Below, piece after piece: positions 22,485 through 35,625 of a DNA stretch of 64,000 nucleotides. Made by a program: the position numbers and the translations under genes. The DNA comes from Helicostylum pulchrum (lineage: Eukaryota; Mucoromycota; Mucoromycetes; Mucorales; Mucoraceae), in contig JAIXMO010000061.1 of assembly GCA_025677825.1 (NCBI GenBank), positions 62,001 through 126,000 of the forward strand. Direction: 5' to 3'. Positions within the stretch are counted from its first letter, which is position 1. Each line of letters begins with the position of its first letter. The notes beneath the pieces were generated by a model that was not told where the DNA came from, searched no databases, and saw only the letters and a program-made list of their open reading frames with translations.

Positions 22485-25174
22485 TTAATTTATTTGCTTC
22501 TTTCTTCCCTTCTTGGTAACAACCTTGAATTCAGAAGATATAACGTTATTTTTGGGTAACACCACATTTAGTTTCCCATCCAAATCCGCTTTTCTACGAC
22601 TGATAAAGTCGTTGGCAAAACGGCGTCCGTCCATTGATATCGAGTTTGTATAGATAATGTCTTGTATAATTTCTAAACAACTGTCATCTACAGGGAAACT
22701 AAGCAACATTTGTAATATATCATCGACTATTTTTTTTTTTAAAAAAAACAATTCAGTTATATAAATAGAATAGTGCAGTATTGTATTTTACCGTTGACGC
22801 CAGCATTTAATTCTCGTAAAGATAATTTACACCATTTTAAAAACTCTTCACTAGGACCCTTTGTTGATCTTTTAATGGTAGGATGTTTACTAGATGCTTT
22901 AGGTGATGTGATGGTAACGGATGTCATGTTGGGTGTAGAAATTCGTTTTTGTCTTACTGGAGTTTCCCAGGCGTTGGTTTTAACTTGTTGGTTACGAGTT
23001 GATCTGGTTGAATAGGATGTAGGCTTAGTAGCGGCTGAAACAGCTGACCAAGTGTTTGATCGAGAAGGCATTGTCTGTGTGAGCACAGAAATTAGTAACA
23101 TAAAGCGATAAATTATATATATATTTTACCTTTTTATTAAGAGACACTTCTTCAGTTTGAATTTCTCGCAAGGTTTTTTTCTGTGAAGTAGATGAACCCC
23201 AAGCAGAAGAAGAATTAGGTGCGGTATTGGACTCAGTTACTAGGATGTTTTGGGGTGTATTTTAGTTAGTGGCAAATATTTGCTACCTTTGTTAGATTCG
23301 AAAAAAAAAAAAAAGACTTACGTTGTTTTTGAAGTTCAATAGTAGTAGCAGTATTAGTAGTATTAGATGAAGTGTTATCGTTCATAAGAGTAGAAATCAC
23401 TTGAAGCGACTCAATAGGGGTTTCGTTATCGACAATTGACATATTGTTTAAAGTAAAGGACAATTGGGTTTCCTCTTCAACTTGGGTCTTTGAAGGTGAT
23501 CTAGACCGATGAGGAGAAGGAACAAATGGTTCATCTAGCTTATTCAAAGTAGTACACCAAGGGTTTTGAGCGATATCAATAATACCCGGTGTACCAGGCG
23601 TAGAATTCCATCCTCGATTGATAGGTTGTTGTTGTTGTTGTGGGATATCAGGAGAAATGGTATGTTCATAGTTTTGATTATTGATAAACATGTGTTGTCT
23701 TTGCTGCTGCTGTTGCTGTTGCTGTTGTTGTATTAACAATTGTTGCTGTTGCTGCTGTTGTTGTTGGACCATTCGTTGTTGCAATTGAAAGTGATGTTGT
23801 TGGTTTTGACGCAACATGGATAGATACTGTTGTTCCATTTGTTGGTTCATGGCCAATTGCTGATAGTCTGGATCGACACCATACATAGTATTTCTTTGAG
23901 ATAATTGTCTAACAACAGAAGGAGGAGCTCTACTACTAGTATTGTTATTGGTATTATATAGCGGATCATTTTGAGTACTCAACCAAGAGGAGGAAGCGAC
24001 AGGGTTATTTTCCCAAGGCGAAGATCTATCCGTAACTCGTGAAAGAGCCGAATGTAAAAATGGAGGAGTATTGCCAAAAGGAGATTGTTGTGTAGTATTA
24101 GTTGATTTTAAATTATTAAACGAGTCTAAATTATTCGTTGTAGTAGTAGTTGTTGGCTGCGGCCATGGAGATAAAAAGGGTATTTTACTGTTATTGACTT
24201 TAATAATTAAAGCGTCCAAGGATTCGAAAAAATTACAGTCTTCTCGTTTTACAAGCAAAGAGTTCTCAAAGAAACCAGTTTCATACCAGCCTTGCATGTC
24301 TAAAGCAGTAAATGGACCTTGAATGATACCAACAGGATCACGATAAATCCATTGGTAATGTCGGGTGGAATCATCGACGATACCAAAATTAGATTTTTGT
24401 TGGCTAATCTCTCTAAAATCAAGATTAAAGTCCTTTTCTTCTTCTGGCTCTAATGAGCTTTCAATCGAATTGTCAAGATATCCACCAAAACTGTCAAAGT
24501 TACCAATGTCATATCTATCTATTCCACCACTCCAAAGAGGTACTTCTTCACTATTCGATTTATAACCTACATATATATATATATAAAAAAGGTTTAAAAA
24601 AAAAGGCACATGTCAATTTTATTAAGTAAAATACCATACCACTAAGAAAATGGTCAGTCGCTATTAAATATTAGAATTAATAAGCTAGAAAGTACTCTCG
24701 TTTCTTTTTCTTTTTTTTTTTTTGTACCTTTCGATTTATTAGGCGTGAAATTATCCAACGAAAAGTCCTTATCGGAATTACTAATATGAAGGTACTAACA
24801 AAAGAAATATTAAAGCAGTTTACTACTGTTTAATTACTATCACTAGTTTACCTCCTTGTCCAAGAATGAAAGCGAGCTATTTCCTTTATTGTTTACCAAA
24901 TAATCATGTTGTATACTGCTAGTAACGCTATCAACTGGCTCGTACAAATTTAACATGTGTTCTTTTGGAAACTCAAAAGAGCTGTCCTCATTTTTATTAG
25001 GCTGTTGAGTGTTAAAATTAGAATATTGATTATTTCGTTTAGGAACTTCTCCACCACGCATCCTAAACAAAAAATAATAAGTTACAGGTCTCTCGGCTTT
25101 CTAGTCTTTCTCTTTCTCTCTCTTTCATTTTTTTTTTTTTACCATTCAGGTCCGAAATTCATTTGAGTAGTCAT
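22485..25174 (-). CDS. GYF-domain protein (Smy2/Myr1/GIGYF type)
   Basis: Eight exons (25174-25143, 25062-24852, 24794-24728, 24660-24640, 24566-23322, 23239-23130, 23074-22792, 22726-22485) give 736 residues. The GYF domain at about 180-230 (WIYRDPVGIIQGPFTALDMQ, GWYETGFFENSLLVKR) binds proline-rich peptides; family members act in mRNA decay, translational repression and vesicle traffic. A polyglutamine region follows near 376-400. A REIQTEEVSL segment resembles the EIQ motif downstream in GIGYF proteins. The C-terminal segment (LLSFPVDDSCLEIIQDIIYT, MDGRRFANDFISRRKAD) also matches that family layout. Exon 4 is a 21-nt microexon. All phases are consistent. Confidence 0.87.
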
Positions 25175-25427
25175 GGTTTACTTTTTTAATATTATTCAAA
25201 ACGATGAAGAAAATAAGATGGAAAGAGAGAAAAATAATATATATTTTTTCTTTTCCTTTTATACACTGTTTATGAATGACCCAATCATATCGTAAGAAAA
25301 GCATGATCAGAACCCTCCTTACACTTCTACAAAACGATTTTTTTTTAGTAGTCCGAAATCCATTGATGCATTTCCGCTCAATTTCGGTGAACGTCGACAC
25401 CTTAACTGCGTTTCTTTCTGAAAGAAA

Positions 25428-25742
25428 ATGACGAGACTTTACAGACCAATTGTATATTTTTCAAAGTGTCGTAAATTTCCAGGTGTGTGTTCCTCGTAAT
25501 TAGGTTGGGTTAATAACAAATTCTTAACATCTTTTTTTTTCTACACGTATAGTAAGGATCTCGTACCCAGCGGTAGCAACAATACCTTATTTGGCAATTT
25601 GATTAGATCCAATGGATTTGATCTAGATTGCTTGTTCGACGAAAGGACACTTAACCTTGAAAAGTTAGATGATAACGCAGCGGAAAAGGCAGCTGTAACA
25701 ACTTTTCCCTTTTTCTATAATTTTATTTTGTCTTATCTGTGA
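25428..25742 (+). CDS. Tentative 82-aa hypothetical protein
   Basis: Exon 25428-25486 and exon 25553-25742, if the donor in GGTGTGTGTTCC is the last GT, read MTRLYRPIVYFSKCRKFPGV then KDLVPSGSNNTLFGNLIRSN and a Glu/Asp-rich helix ending FFYNFILSYL. The other two GT choices in that run lead to early stops. It is divergent from the GYF gene with about 250 bp between starts, which could serve as a shared promoter. No family recognised; the intron choice is inferred from frame only. Confidence 0.38.
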
Positions 25743-26648
25743 AGCTTTAGTTTTATCCTTTTTACTCTATTGTTACTGTTAATTGTACTATTTTCTTAAT
25801 TTCTTGTTTTAATTTGGGTGATATCTATAATCCCCCATTTTATGTACTTTCTAAGCCCAGTCAGTATGTTACAGTAGCGGCTCAATTTAAAGGGTGGAAG
25901 AAAATCAACCCTTATTAACGTGCAGTGATTAATTACTTCTAAAGGAAAAAAGCTCGCTGAGATACCCGAGTTTAAATAATCGCTCACATAAGAAATCACT
26001 GCTAAAAATAACAGTTATAATAAATACTGGTTTTTATTTTTTAAAGAAATAGGAAACCCAGGTTATTTAATACATATTTGTTGTTTTAAAAACGAGCTTT
26101 TTTGTTTTTTTTTTTCAATTTTCATTTTTGGGGTCAACCCCTTTTGTGTTTTTGTGGTTATTTTACAGCTACTCCTTATCCAATTTGCCTATCTTTGTGG
26201 AAAAAACACGGATAGTATAGAACTCATTTAGACGCTTCTAATACATTTTAAATCATATCTCTAATGCAAAAACTGAAAGAGTAATCGCTTTTTTAGACGT
26301 TTTTTTTTTTTAGTAAAAAAATACACCTTTTTAGTGTAACTTCGTGTAACCATTTTCAGAGCTTCGTGATTGCATAAAATGTAGCTTTTTATTACCGCGT
26401 TTAATTACAGCACAGAATATAGATATCTAAAAACTATACAGTAAATATGGAGGCTAACAAAAAAAAAGATGGGTTATTTTAAATAAACAAAAATCTGCGT
26501 CATCGCTCAGCAATAAGATTACGTGTCAATAAAAAACATTTTCAGCTCTTTTTTTCTTCGTTTAATGGTAACCAAGCAGAATTAACTCAAGGTAAGTTCG
26601 CTTACTTAGTAAAACGAGGGTTGGGTTGGAGAGCACATGTTGGGTACA

Positions 26649-26687
26649 TTAGGCGAATGGACCCGTAAGGTCACCAAGCCTTGCCCA
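26649..26687. repeat. 39-bp internal repeat, first unit of copy 2
   Basis: Equivalent of 2517-2555 and identical to it over the core GGACCCGTAAGGTCACCAAG. Confidence 0.8.
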
Positions 26688-26806
26688 TTTCCTAGTAGCT
26701 GACCTATCGACGTGGTTGTGTTGTGAATGGATGATCACGTACTCCTACAAGTAGCAATGTAGCAGCTCTCTGCCAAAAGTTTTGACAAGTGGCGCATGTC
26801 TTTATA

Positions 26807-26845
26807 TTAGGCGATAGTACCCGTAAGGTCACCAAGCCTTGCCCA
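26807..26845. repeat. 39-bp internal repeat, second unit of copy 2
   Basis: Equivalent of 2675-2713. It reads GGTCACC where copy 1 reads GGTTACC, i.e. it matches the first unit at that site. Confidence 0.8.
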
Positions 26846-27570
26846 ATGCCTACGCAGCATAACAGCCATTAACTCTTACAAATATGCGGTTTACTAATTT
26901 TTTTCTTTAGGTTATCTGTCATCTTGCACTCAATAGTCTTATTAACTATATTTTAGTATTTAAAATAGCAAACAAGTTATCTTTTTCATCTTGCAAAATA
27001 AACTATTATTTTTTTTATTGATGTCAATTAAAATAGTACAAAGCTATTTATTGAAATACCACATAACAGTACGTTTTAAAACTACTAGCTATGATGTATA
27101 GGTCTAAAAAAAAAATTCATTCACTTTATCTGGCTTACACTGCATTCCTTTCCAATCTTTCATCACTTAGCAACAGTCTGTATTTAATTACTTTTCCCAG
27201 TTAAATTTCTAAAGATTTACTGCTGATACGTGCTCCATTCAAGTCTAAATGTATTGTCCTTATATTTTAATTAATTTGTAAGGTTTATTTTATCATTCTC
27301 TCTCTACCAGTTTGATTGTTATCCCTTTGTTTTAATAACATTGATTTGATTGTACACTTTTGAAGACTAAACGCTTTTATATAAGTTAAATAGGACTTTT
27401 TTATTATTATTATTATCACTTTTAACTTTATTTTATATATTTAGTAGTTTGTGAAGTCTGATTCCCCCGTTAAATTGAATAGTGGTGATAGAGGTGTTAA
27501 AGCAGGGGCCGAAGATGTTCTTGAGAAGTCTACCCTTAACTCAGGTCACCCTTCAATAGAGCCGCTACTG

Positions 27571-28491
27571 TAGTTACAATGTTTTTGATTTCATCATCAC
27601 GTTAACCATACGTGGAATCTTTTGTTCAGAGAGAAAAAGAAGACTGTACGGTACATGACCAGAGCATCATGCTTTGAGCTGGGAAGAGCTCATAAATCTC
27701 GCGCACCACAACACTCCAATATTTTATCCCCTAGTTGATTACATCTCACCAGGCATACACACTTACTAACCCCAAGCTAGTGAGACACACAACTCAGGTT
27801 GAGACCTATTATATATATATACATATACTATACCTGACGACCTAACCTTATTATGTAAGTTTATGCTTCAGTACCTATGGCTCCTTTGTACCGACGTAGT
27901 AATCAACCCACCATGGCTTCACGAAAAGACACCTAGATGCAGACAATCTTTTTTCATCTTGATTTCACCTTCAGATCCGGAACCACCTGTTTCCACTTTC
28001 GATTTCTTGACATGGTTTTAAAAACTATAATTACCCAATCCTCACCAAGAATCAAGGAACACTGTCACCGAGATTTACGACCAACCCAAGTTATTTCTTA
28101 CTGATCCAGTGTCGGCTATGAGAGGAAGCGCTAGAATACCAGCTTTTTTTTTTTTCTCCATCAAAATTTGTCGGTCAAAATTGTTTATCAAAGTTTTCTT
28201 TATCGGTCAAAGTGATCAGCACCATCAAAAGGTTTACGTGGCCAACACCAAAATTGCCTAAGTGACCAGCACCGTCAAAAATATTCTTTGGTTGAAGTGA
28301 CAAGCACTGTTTATGTTTCTATTCTATTGTTCAAAAAAAAATTGCTTGAAGAGGCAAAAGATATACAAGAGATACAAGAGATATAAGAGATAAAATATAT
28401 ATAAGAGATGAAGTATATACAAGAGATGAAATATATACAAGAGATATATAAGGAGAGACCGATAGAGAATAAGAAGTAGACAGAAGAGACA

Positions 28492-28528
<37 letters not shown>

Positions 28529-30056
28529 GGCCGGTATTCTTTAGAATCCTCAAATAGAAAACACTTTTGCAGTAATAGGAACTTGAGAAGGAAGTAAATC
28601 ACGGATCAAGCGAACCCATCACCAAGGATCAGATCAAGTACTTACAGTTAAAAAACCAGAGGTCAAGAAATCAGGGAAGCAAGCGGAACCATCACATCCA
28701 GTGAAACCAAGAAAGAAAGTCCACACCTAGGAGCTTTCCCATTCACCACAGCAGAAAGATCACTACATTAGTACGCCAGAGACACAAGTACATCCACATA
28801 AACAAGTATTAAAAGGCGTCGGTCATCAGGAGACTTACAGGACCTAACCCGAATCGCGTACATTTTGTTAGCTTGAGGCGGTGTGTACATACCTTAACTG
28901 CCCTCGGAGATGTAACCGGTGGAGAAAAAGTGGCAGGGAGATGTTGCAGTGCCCCCACCATACGGTGGACAGAGCATCAATTCACCACAAGGCTTCAAAG
29001 AGCACCCATTTCAGCATGTCAGACACCCTGCATCCCCGACAGTACCGGGACCAGTACCAGGATGAAAAAAACGTGTTATGACGAAGTAAAATTAATATAC
29101 AGTGGCATGAAGTAATATTAGTATAAGTAGGATGAAGTAAAACTAGTATGTATACACGTACCGTGAGTTAAAAAAAAGCCCTCCAGTTTGAAGATTTGAA
29201 TAGAGATCTGCTATTAAAGTATGTGTAGTAGAAACCATAGTAATAGTGTATAATAAAGCGGATATCAATATAAAAAGGCGGTAACCAGTACTAGATATAA
29301 TTATTTCCAAGTAACATATCATAAAAGACTTGCTTGACAAGTATAAGGTAATAGCCATTTGTAAGATTAACAAAGGACGTGAGAAAAAAAAAAGAGTGAG
29401 TTCTTTTGTTTACTCTTTTTGTGAGTTAAAACCTGCGACATACGTACAAGCCAAAGCGACTTTTTTTTTATTTGTGAATGCATTGCTTCATACTTAAAAA
29501 AAAAGAGCCATACTCATGTGCACCATTCATGTAAAACTGCTTTTTTTTTTCAAATGGAGATTCAACTGGCTTGGTCTCGCAGTAATACAAAGTATTCTGC
29601 TTTGAGTAAACTTCCTAGCAAAAAAAAAAAAAAAACGATTTTTAAAAACATAATGTGCTCTGATATCGAGTCAATAAAGCGAGATCTGTTCTCTTGTGTA
29701 GAGCTGATATCTATCTGTTAATAGAAGAAATAATTTCTTTATAAACAAACTTACTATTTAACCATGTTAATGAATCAAAAGTATATAACGAAGAGTCCTA
29801 GTTTTGGGGTTAACGCTGTCCAATATCTAATACCTAGCATTATGTATTAAAGCGAAGTCATATCAACTATAATTAATTTTAAACTATAGAACTATAGCTA
29901 AACTTTCACTTAAATAATAGCCGCCATGTTCTAGAGCCAAATAGCCGTAATTCTAGAATAACGGTAACATATTTTTTATTCTGCATTGATTCAAAAACTA
30001 ATAATGCCTTAATATTTGAGCTGGTACGTATTTTACCCTCTTTATGTGTTTCAGAT
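27571..30056. repeat. Gene-poor repeat-rich stretch
   Basis: 28205-28320 holds a degenerate tandem motif around GTGACCAGCACC(A/G)TCAAAA (three units, 35-50 bp apart). 28355-28460 is a microsatellite-like array of ATACAAGAGAT/TATAAGAGAT words. 28501-28528 is a run of about 28 T. 28600-29060 is markedly more GC-rich and less biased than its surroundings, with no ORF above 80 codons that looks like a host gene. These features fit an old, unrecognised transposon or solo LTR. The part 29100-30056 holds nothing that I can support. Confidence 0.5.
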
Positions 30057-30332
30057 ATGATCGGAGGATCTAGTGCAACAAAAATACTTTTTGACACGAA
30101 AAAAAAACTTTCTTCCCCCCTTATCAAACAATATGCGACAAAAAAAACATATGAAGATGTTAAAAGTAACGTGTCTGTTCAAAATAAGAAAATAGGCAGT
30201 CCAAGAAAGAGAGTCTATATTAAGCAAGAAACTGAAGACACTAAAAAAACTTTGAAATGCGCTTTGTATCCGCCAGTGAAAATCGAAGCCCCTTCTTTAA
30301 AGATTAGCAAGTATGAAAGTAGTAAGTGTTGA
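30057..30332 (+). CDS. Hypothetical Lys-rich 91-aa protein
   Basis: Single ORF with unbiased composition (MIGGSSATKILFDTKKKLSS, VQNKKIGSPRKRVYIKQETE). No recognised domain. It is preceded by a polypyrimidine tract ending TTTCAG, so it might be the last exon of a longer gene, but no upstream exon was found. A GTAAGT overlaps its end (30321), so it could also continue. Low confidence that it is real. Confidence 0.3.
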   Translation: MIGGSSATKILFDTKKKLSSPLIKQYATKKTYEDVKSNVSVQNKKIGSPRKRVYIKQETEDTKKTLKCALYPPVKIEAPSLKISKYESSKC

Positions 30333-30664
30333 AAAGGGAATCTATATAGAGAGAGGGAGAGAAAGAATTTTTTATACGACCTGATAGATATATTCACAGA
30401 TAAGTTAAATTTTACATGTACCATGTATCACCCTTTCTTTCTTTTTTTCTTTCATGCAAAATCTGTATTTTATCCCCTCCGTTTTGCATAATTTATTTTG
30501 CTTTGTAAAAGGAGTTCTCGTACTAAAATGTGCAAAAAAGTAATTTATACTTGAAAATTAGAAAAAGGCAAATAAATGTCACTAAAGAAGGGATTTGATA
30601 ATGTTACGATTTTTTTTTAAAAAAAAATAATGCAAAGATAGCATAAATATTATAAAACTCAATG
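30333..30664. other. Intergenic, nothing recognised
   Basis: AT-rich spacer between the convergent small genes. Nothing recognised. Confidence 0.4.
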
Positions 30665-30923
30665 TTAAATAACAGGTGTTTTATCTCGAAAAAGAAAGAA
30701 TCCCAGTGCTTTTAATTCAGCATCATTTTGTATAGCATCATGGTCAATGTTATCTATATCAAGAATTTCAGATTCCCTTTCATAAGTAAATGCTTCTTCA
30801 TATAAAGAACGTCTTGAATTGCGTCGATCAGCTGCATTTGGCACACTAAAATTTCGTCGAGAGGTTGGAGAGGAGCGTGACATTGGTGATGGTAATGAGT
30901 CCTTTTTATATCGCGTGTACATT
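30665..30923 (-). CDS. Hypothetical small Ser/Arg-rich protein, 85 aa
   Basis: Starting at MYTRYKKDSLPSPMSRSSPT (the upstream poly-Phe extension is translated leader), followed by SRRNFSVPNAADRRNSRRSL and an acidic helix EREILDIDNID-like segment. The upstream A-rich leader resembles other gene starts in the window. Serines next to arginines suggest a kinase substrate, but no family was recognised. Confidence 0.45.
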
Positions 30924-31123
30924 ATTTTTCCAAAAAAAAAGAAAAAGAAAAAAGAATACAAAGAAAAATGGCATCGTTTTTATAGCAAAAGGGATGTAAC
31001 ATAGGACTATTTTTTTTTCTTGTGAGGAAAAAGATACACAATTATTTTCTTGTACAACATAAATAAGAAGAAAAATCTAATACGTTTTTATTATTATATA
31101 TATTTAAAGGGAACAAGGTTTAT

Positions 31124-32470
<1,347 letters not shown>

Positions 32471-33443
32471 TTTTATTTATCTATATTATTGGAAATACAA
32501 GAGAGTAAAGAGGTTGAATTAAGACCTTTTTATACTTTTATTTTATATCTGATTTAAAGTTGGAGTTCCAAAAAGTGACACCCTTTTTATTAATAATACA
32601 GCGAATTAATAAGCGAAAGGGATCCACTTAATTTTCTGGGAAGAACCATGTCGTGATTGTATTACATTCAGTGACGTTGATTTGAGCATGGTTCATATGA
32701 GTTTACAAAATAAACTTGTCGTACAAGCATATTTAGGTGACTATAAACAGAAACTATAAATTATGGGATTTTTACTTTCGAGTAACATCAACCTTAAGTC
32801 CCGATACTGATGTATGTAACCAAACAAATCGAAATAGTTTCTTTTTAAAGAAAAGCAGCTCTACCAACTCTTTATAATACATTTTCATAAAAAAATAATT
32901 ATCCCTGAAGTCAAGTATTCTTAGAGAAATAGCCAAACATATTATTATACCTTCACGATATATATTGTTACTTTATATGTTTTGTTATTACACCAATTTG
33001 GTTTTGTTTTACACTTAATAATTACGCTAAGTAGAGTTACAGCTTTTTTATATGTACACGATCTATTTACCCGATCGATCCAAAAAAAATAAAAATATAT
33101 ATCACTTTTCTTACACACGTTCAATTTCGTTTATCCGTGCTCATGCGCTCGCTGATTTCATAAAATTGTTATACGAAATAAATAAATAGGTTTGCATAAT
33201 AAGTATATGTAGCTGCTTTAGTATGTAAATTGGATTCTTTTATTAACGTATTTATAAAACAAGTTAATATATTCATTATTATTAAATAGGTCCCTTCTTT
33301 ATCCCAATTAAATTATTTATTTTATTTTGGGTAGTAACCTTTTCATTCTAATAAAAAAAATGTCGCTTTTTATATAGGTTAAAAGGTGATCCCACTTATC
33401 TTAGCTATTAAGGTTAATCTTTAATGAATCTATAGACAGAATA
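32471..33443. other. Intergenic, nothing recognised
   Basis: AT-rich divergent spacer between the OYE gene and the zinc-finger array. No ORF, RNA gene or transposon ends were recognised. Confidence 0.45.
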
Positions 33444-35091
33444 ATGATGATAATTAATGATAACAACGATGAAGATTTAAGTAATAAAGTAAAAGAATCT
33501 CTAATCAAAGCAGTATGTTTATTGTCACTGTATATTTAAATAATTTTACAGAATTAACTACTCACAAGATATATCTTTATATAAATAGCTTTATCGACGG
33601 GTATAAAAACAAAACACTGTAGCATATGTAATATCACTTTTAAATATGTAAAATGTTTTCTTGATCATGAACTTCACTCCCACAAAACTAAAGAGACCCC
33701 CATTATCGATTTCAAAAACCTTTGTTGTAATGTTTGCAATAGGCGATATATAGATGCTCAATCATATCGCAGGCATATGACCGATCTAAATAATATTCGT
33801 ATTCCACTTATCAGACCAAAACTAAACCTTTCGAAAACACTTAATGCTAATGATCCAAGCAATTACTGTATGTCATGTAACTTTATATACAAGGGGCGAG
33901 CCAACTACCATAGTCATTTGGTTAATATCCATCATATTCCGCGTTTTAGATTACCAAGACCACGCAATCCAAAAAATACGAAGCCGACGATTGATATGTT
34001 AAGCTTGTATTGTGATGTTTGTAAGAAAATATATGATACCAAGAAATCTTATATACACCATCTAGTTATATTTCACGGAATGATTTTACCAAATGTTTAC
34101 TCGGAACCGAGAAATTTTGACTCAATAAGTCTTTATTGTAAAGTATGTGATATCATGTATAGAAGAAAATTTCAGTTTATTATTCATTTACGAAGAATAC
34201 ATCATATAGTACTGCCCTCTTGTCCTGATCTAATACCAGATATTAATGATAAGAATAATTATTGTGTTGCATGCGATAGAACGCTTTGTACTAGAAATGT
34301 CTATCTACGTCATTTGTCTACCATTCATCTTGAGGAAAAGCCAGAACTATATCAAGGAATAGATCGTAATCGCCCTAGTAAGGACTACGTTAGGTATAAG
34401 AAATACTGTGCTGATTGTCACAAAGTTTTTCTGCAGAAAATTTTATATCACATTCATTTGCATAAAATCCATGGTATAAAGCCACTCAACTATTTCCCGA
34501 CTGCCGATGATCCAGATGTTAACAATCCAAGTAACTATTGTATTTTATACGAAAAAACATTTCAGATAAAAACGCATACCGACGCCATATGAATTATTTT
34601 CATAATATGCTTGTTACCGTTAGGAGACGTATTATAAATAGCAATACAACATCTGTTGTGGACTTTTTAAAAAAATATTGTAACGTTTGTAATAGAGTAT
34701 ATAAGACATTGAAGAGCTATCAAATAATTCGTCTATATATCACCGTATAAAACCTGCTCGAACTAAATCGTTGTCAAGGCAAGTTAATCGTAATGGGATA
34801 CCCGATATTGATGAATTAGACAACTGCTGCTTAGCCTATGACAAAACATACACTAATAGAATAACATATAAAATACATTTGTATATGATTCATGGCATCA
34901 CACCGCCTAGATTGAACCGTAAAGTACCGCAGATTAATCGCGATATTATTCCTGACATGAATGATAAAAAGGACCATTGTGCCTCTTGCAATAGAACTTA
35001 CTCGAATAGAAATAATTATAAGTATCACTTGGCAGCAATACATGATATGAAAGAAAAAAATATTAAACAAGAAGATGAAAATGAAACGTAA
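33444..35091 (+). pseudogene. Broken C2H2 zinc-finger array gene
   Basis: From about 33591 to 35091 the sequence encodes roughly nine C2H2 fingers spaced about 45 residues apart. They follow the form YC-x2-C-x(12)-H-x4-H, with linkers such as PDINDKNNYC. The long frame ends at 34592, the array resumes one frame over (34538-34750) and shifts again before 34771-35091, so there are two frameshifts. Two late fingers have lost a Cys (CILY, CLAY). A possible first exon starts at ATG 33444 and ends at a GTATGT at 33513, but the next acceptor does not give the right phase. The fold implies nucleic-acid binding; the function is unknown. Relation to a mobile element is possible. Confidence 0.7.
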
Positions 35092-35282
35092 AATATTCGA
35101 TCTATGCAAAAAAGCTGAGGGTCTTGTTAGTATATATTCTAGGCTGAAGAAAAACATATTGTTATAAATAAACTCATTATTAAACTATGTAACTAAATCA
35201 TTCAAAGGTATATCTGCCCTTTTGTTCTTTAACATATGTAATAGAAAATTAAATTATATTGTCGGTTGGAATATGCGCTCTA

Positions 35283-35405
35283 TTTAGTATTTAGTTTTAC
35301 AAAATTAGGTTCCTCCTTTAAATTGAGCAGTTATAATAGTGATGTTAAAGCGGGGGGGGGGGTCAAGAAATCCATTCTTAAATAAAGCCTGTTAAAAGCC
35401 TCGCA
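35283..35405. mobile_element. Relict right end of the TIR element
   Basis: The stretch from TTTAGTATTTAGTTTT through GTGATGTTAAAGCGGGG to CCTCGCAGTTA follows, with many changes, the last 115 bp of the element at 1720-3441 (TTTAGTAGTTTT, GAGGTGTTAAAGCGGGGG, GCCGCTACTGTA). The left part of the element is absent here. Confidence 0.6.
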
Positions 35406-35625
35406 GTTAAAAATTCTCGTGGTGGCTATGTCAATTATCAAATATTACCTAGTTTCGGCAGCTTATATTTATGTTATAAAGATTTGTTTTTTATTAAAAC
35501 AAATTTTGCCCCCAAAAAAATGGTCTTACCATTAAACGGAGGTTCCAATGCTATTGAAGTTTATCATAAAAAAACTGCAGTGTTTTATGCGTCGCTTATT
35601 TGATGGCGAAATAGACGCCGCTTTA

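Larger units (their letters stand above)
25872..27570. mobile_element. Non-autonomous TIR element, copy 2 (1.70 kb)
   Basis: TIRs CAGTAGCGGCTC...GAGCCGCTACTG flanked by TA on both sides (25870-25871, 27571-27572). The interior matches the element at 1720-3441 with only scattered changes from about 25930 to 27120, including both 39-bp repeats. More indels occur in the first and last 200 bp. No ORF with transposase features. Same orientation as copy 1. Confidence 0.85.

Noticed and set aside
23700..23770. CAG/CTG-like repeats as a microsatellite locus
   Set aside because: They are the coding polyglutamine tract of the GYF protein, mixed CAA/CAG, so ordinary low complexity.
28311..28602. Minus-strand ORFs rich in Ile/Tyr/Leu (80-92 codons), membrane-protein-like
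   Set aside because: They are translations of the ATACAAGAGAT array and the T run, and occur in two frames at once.
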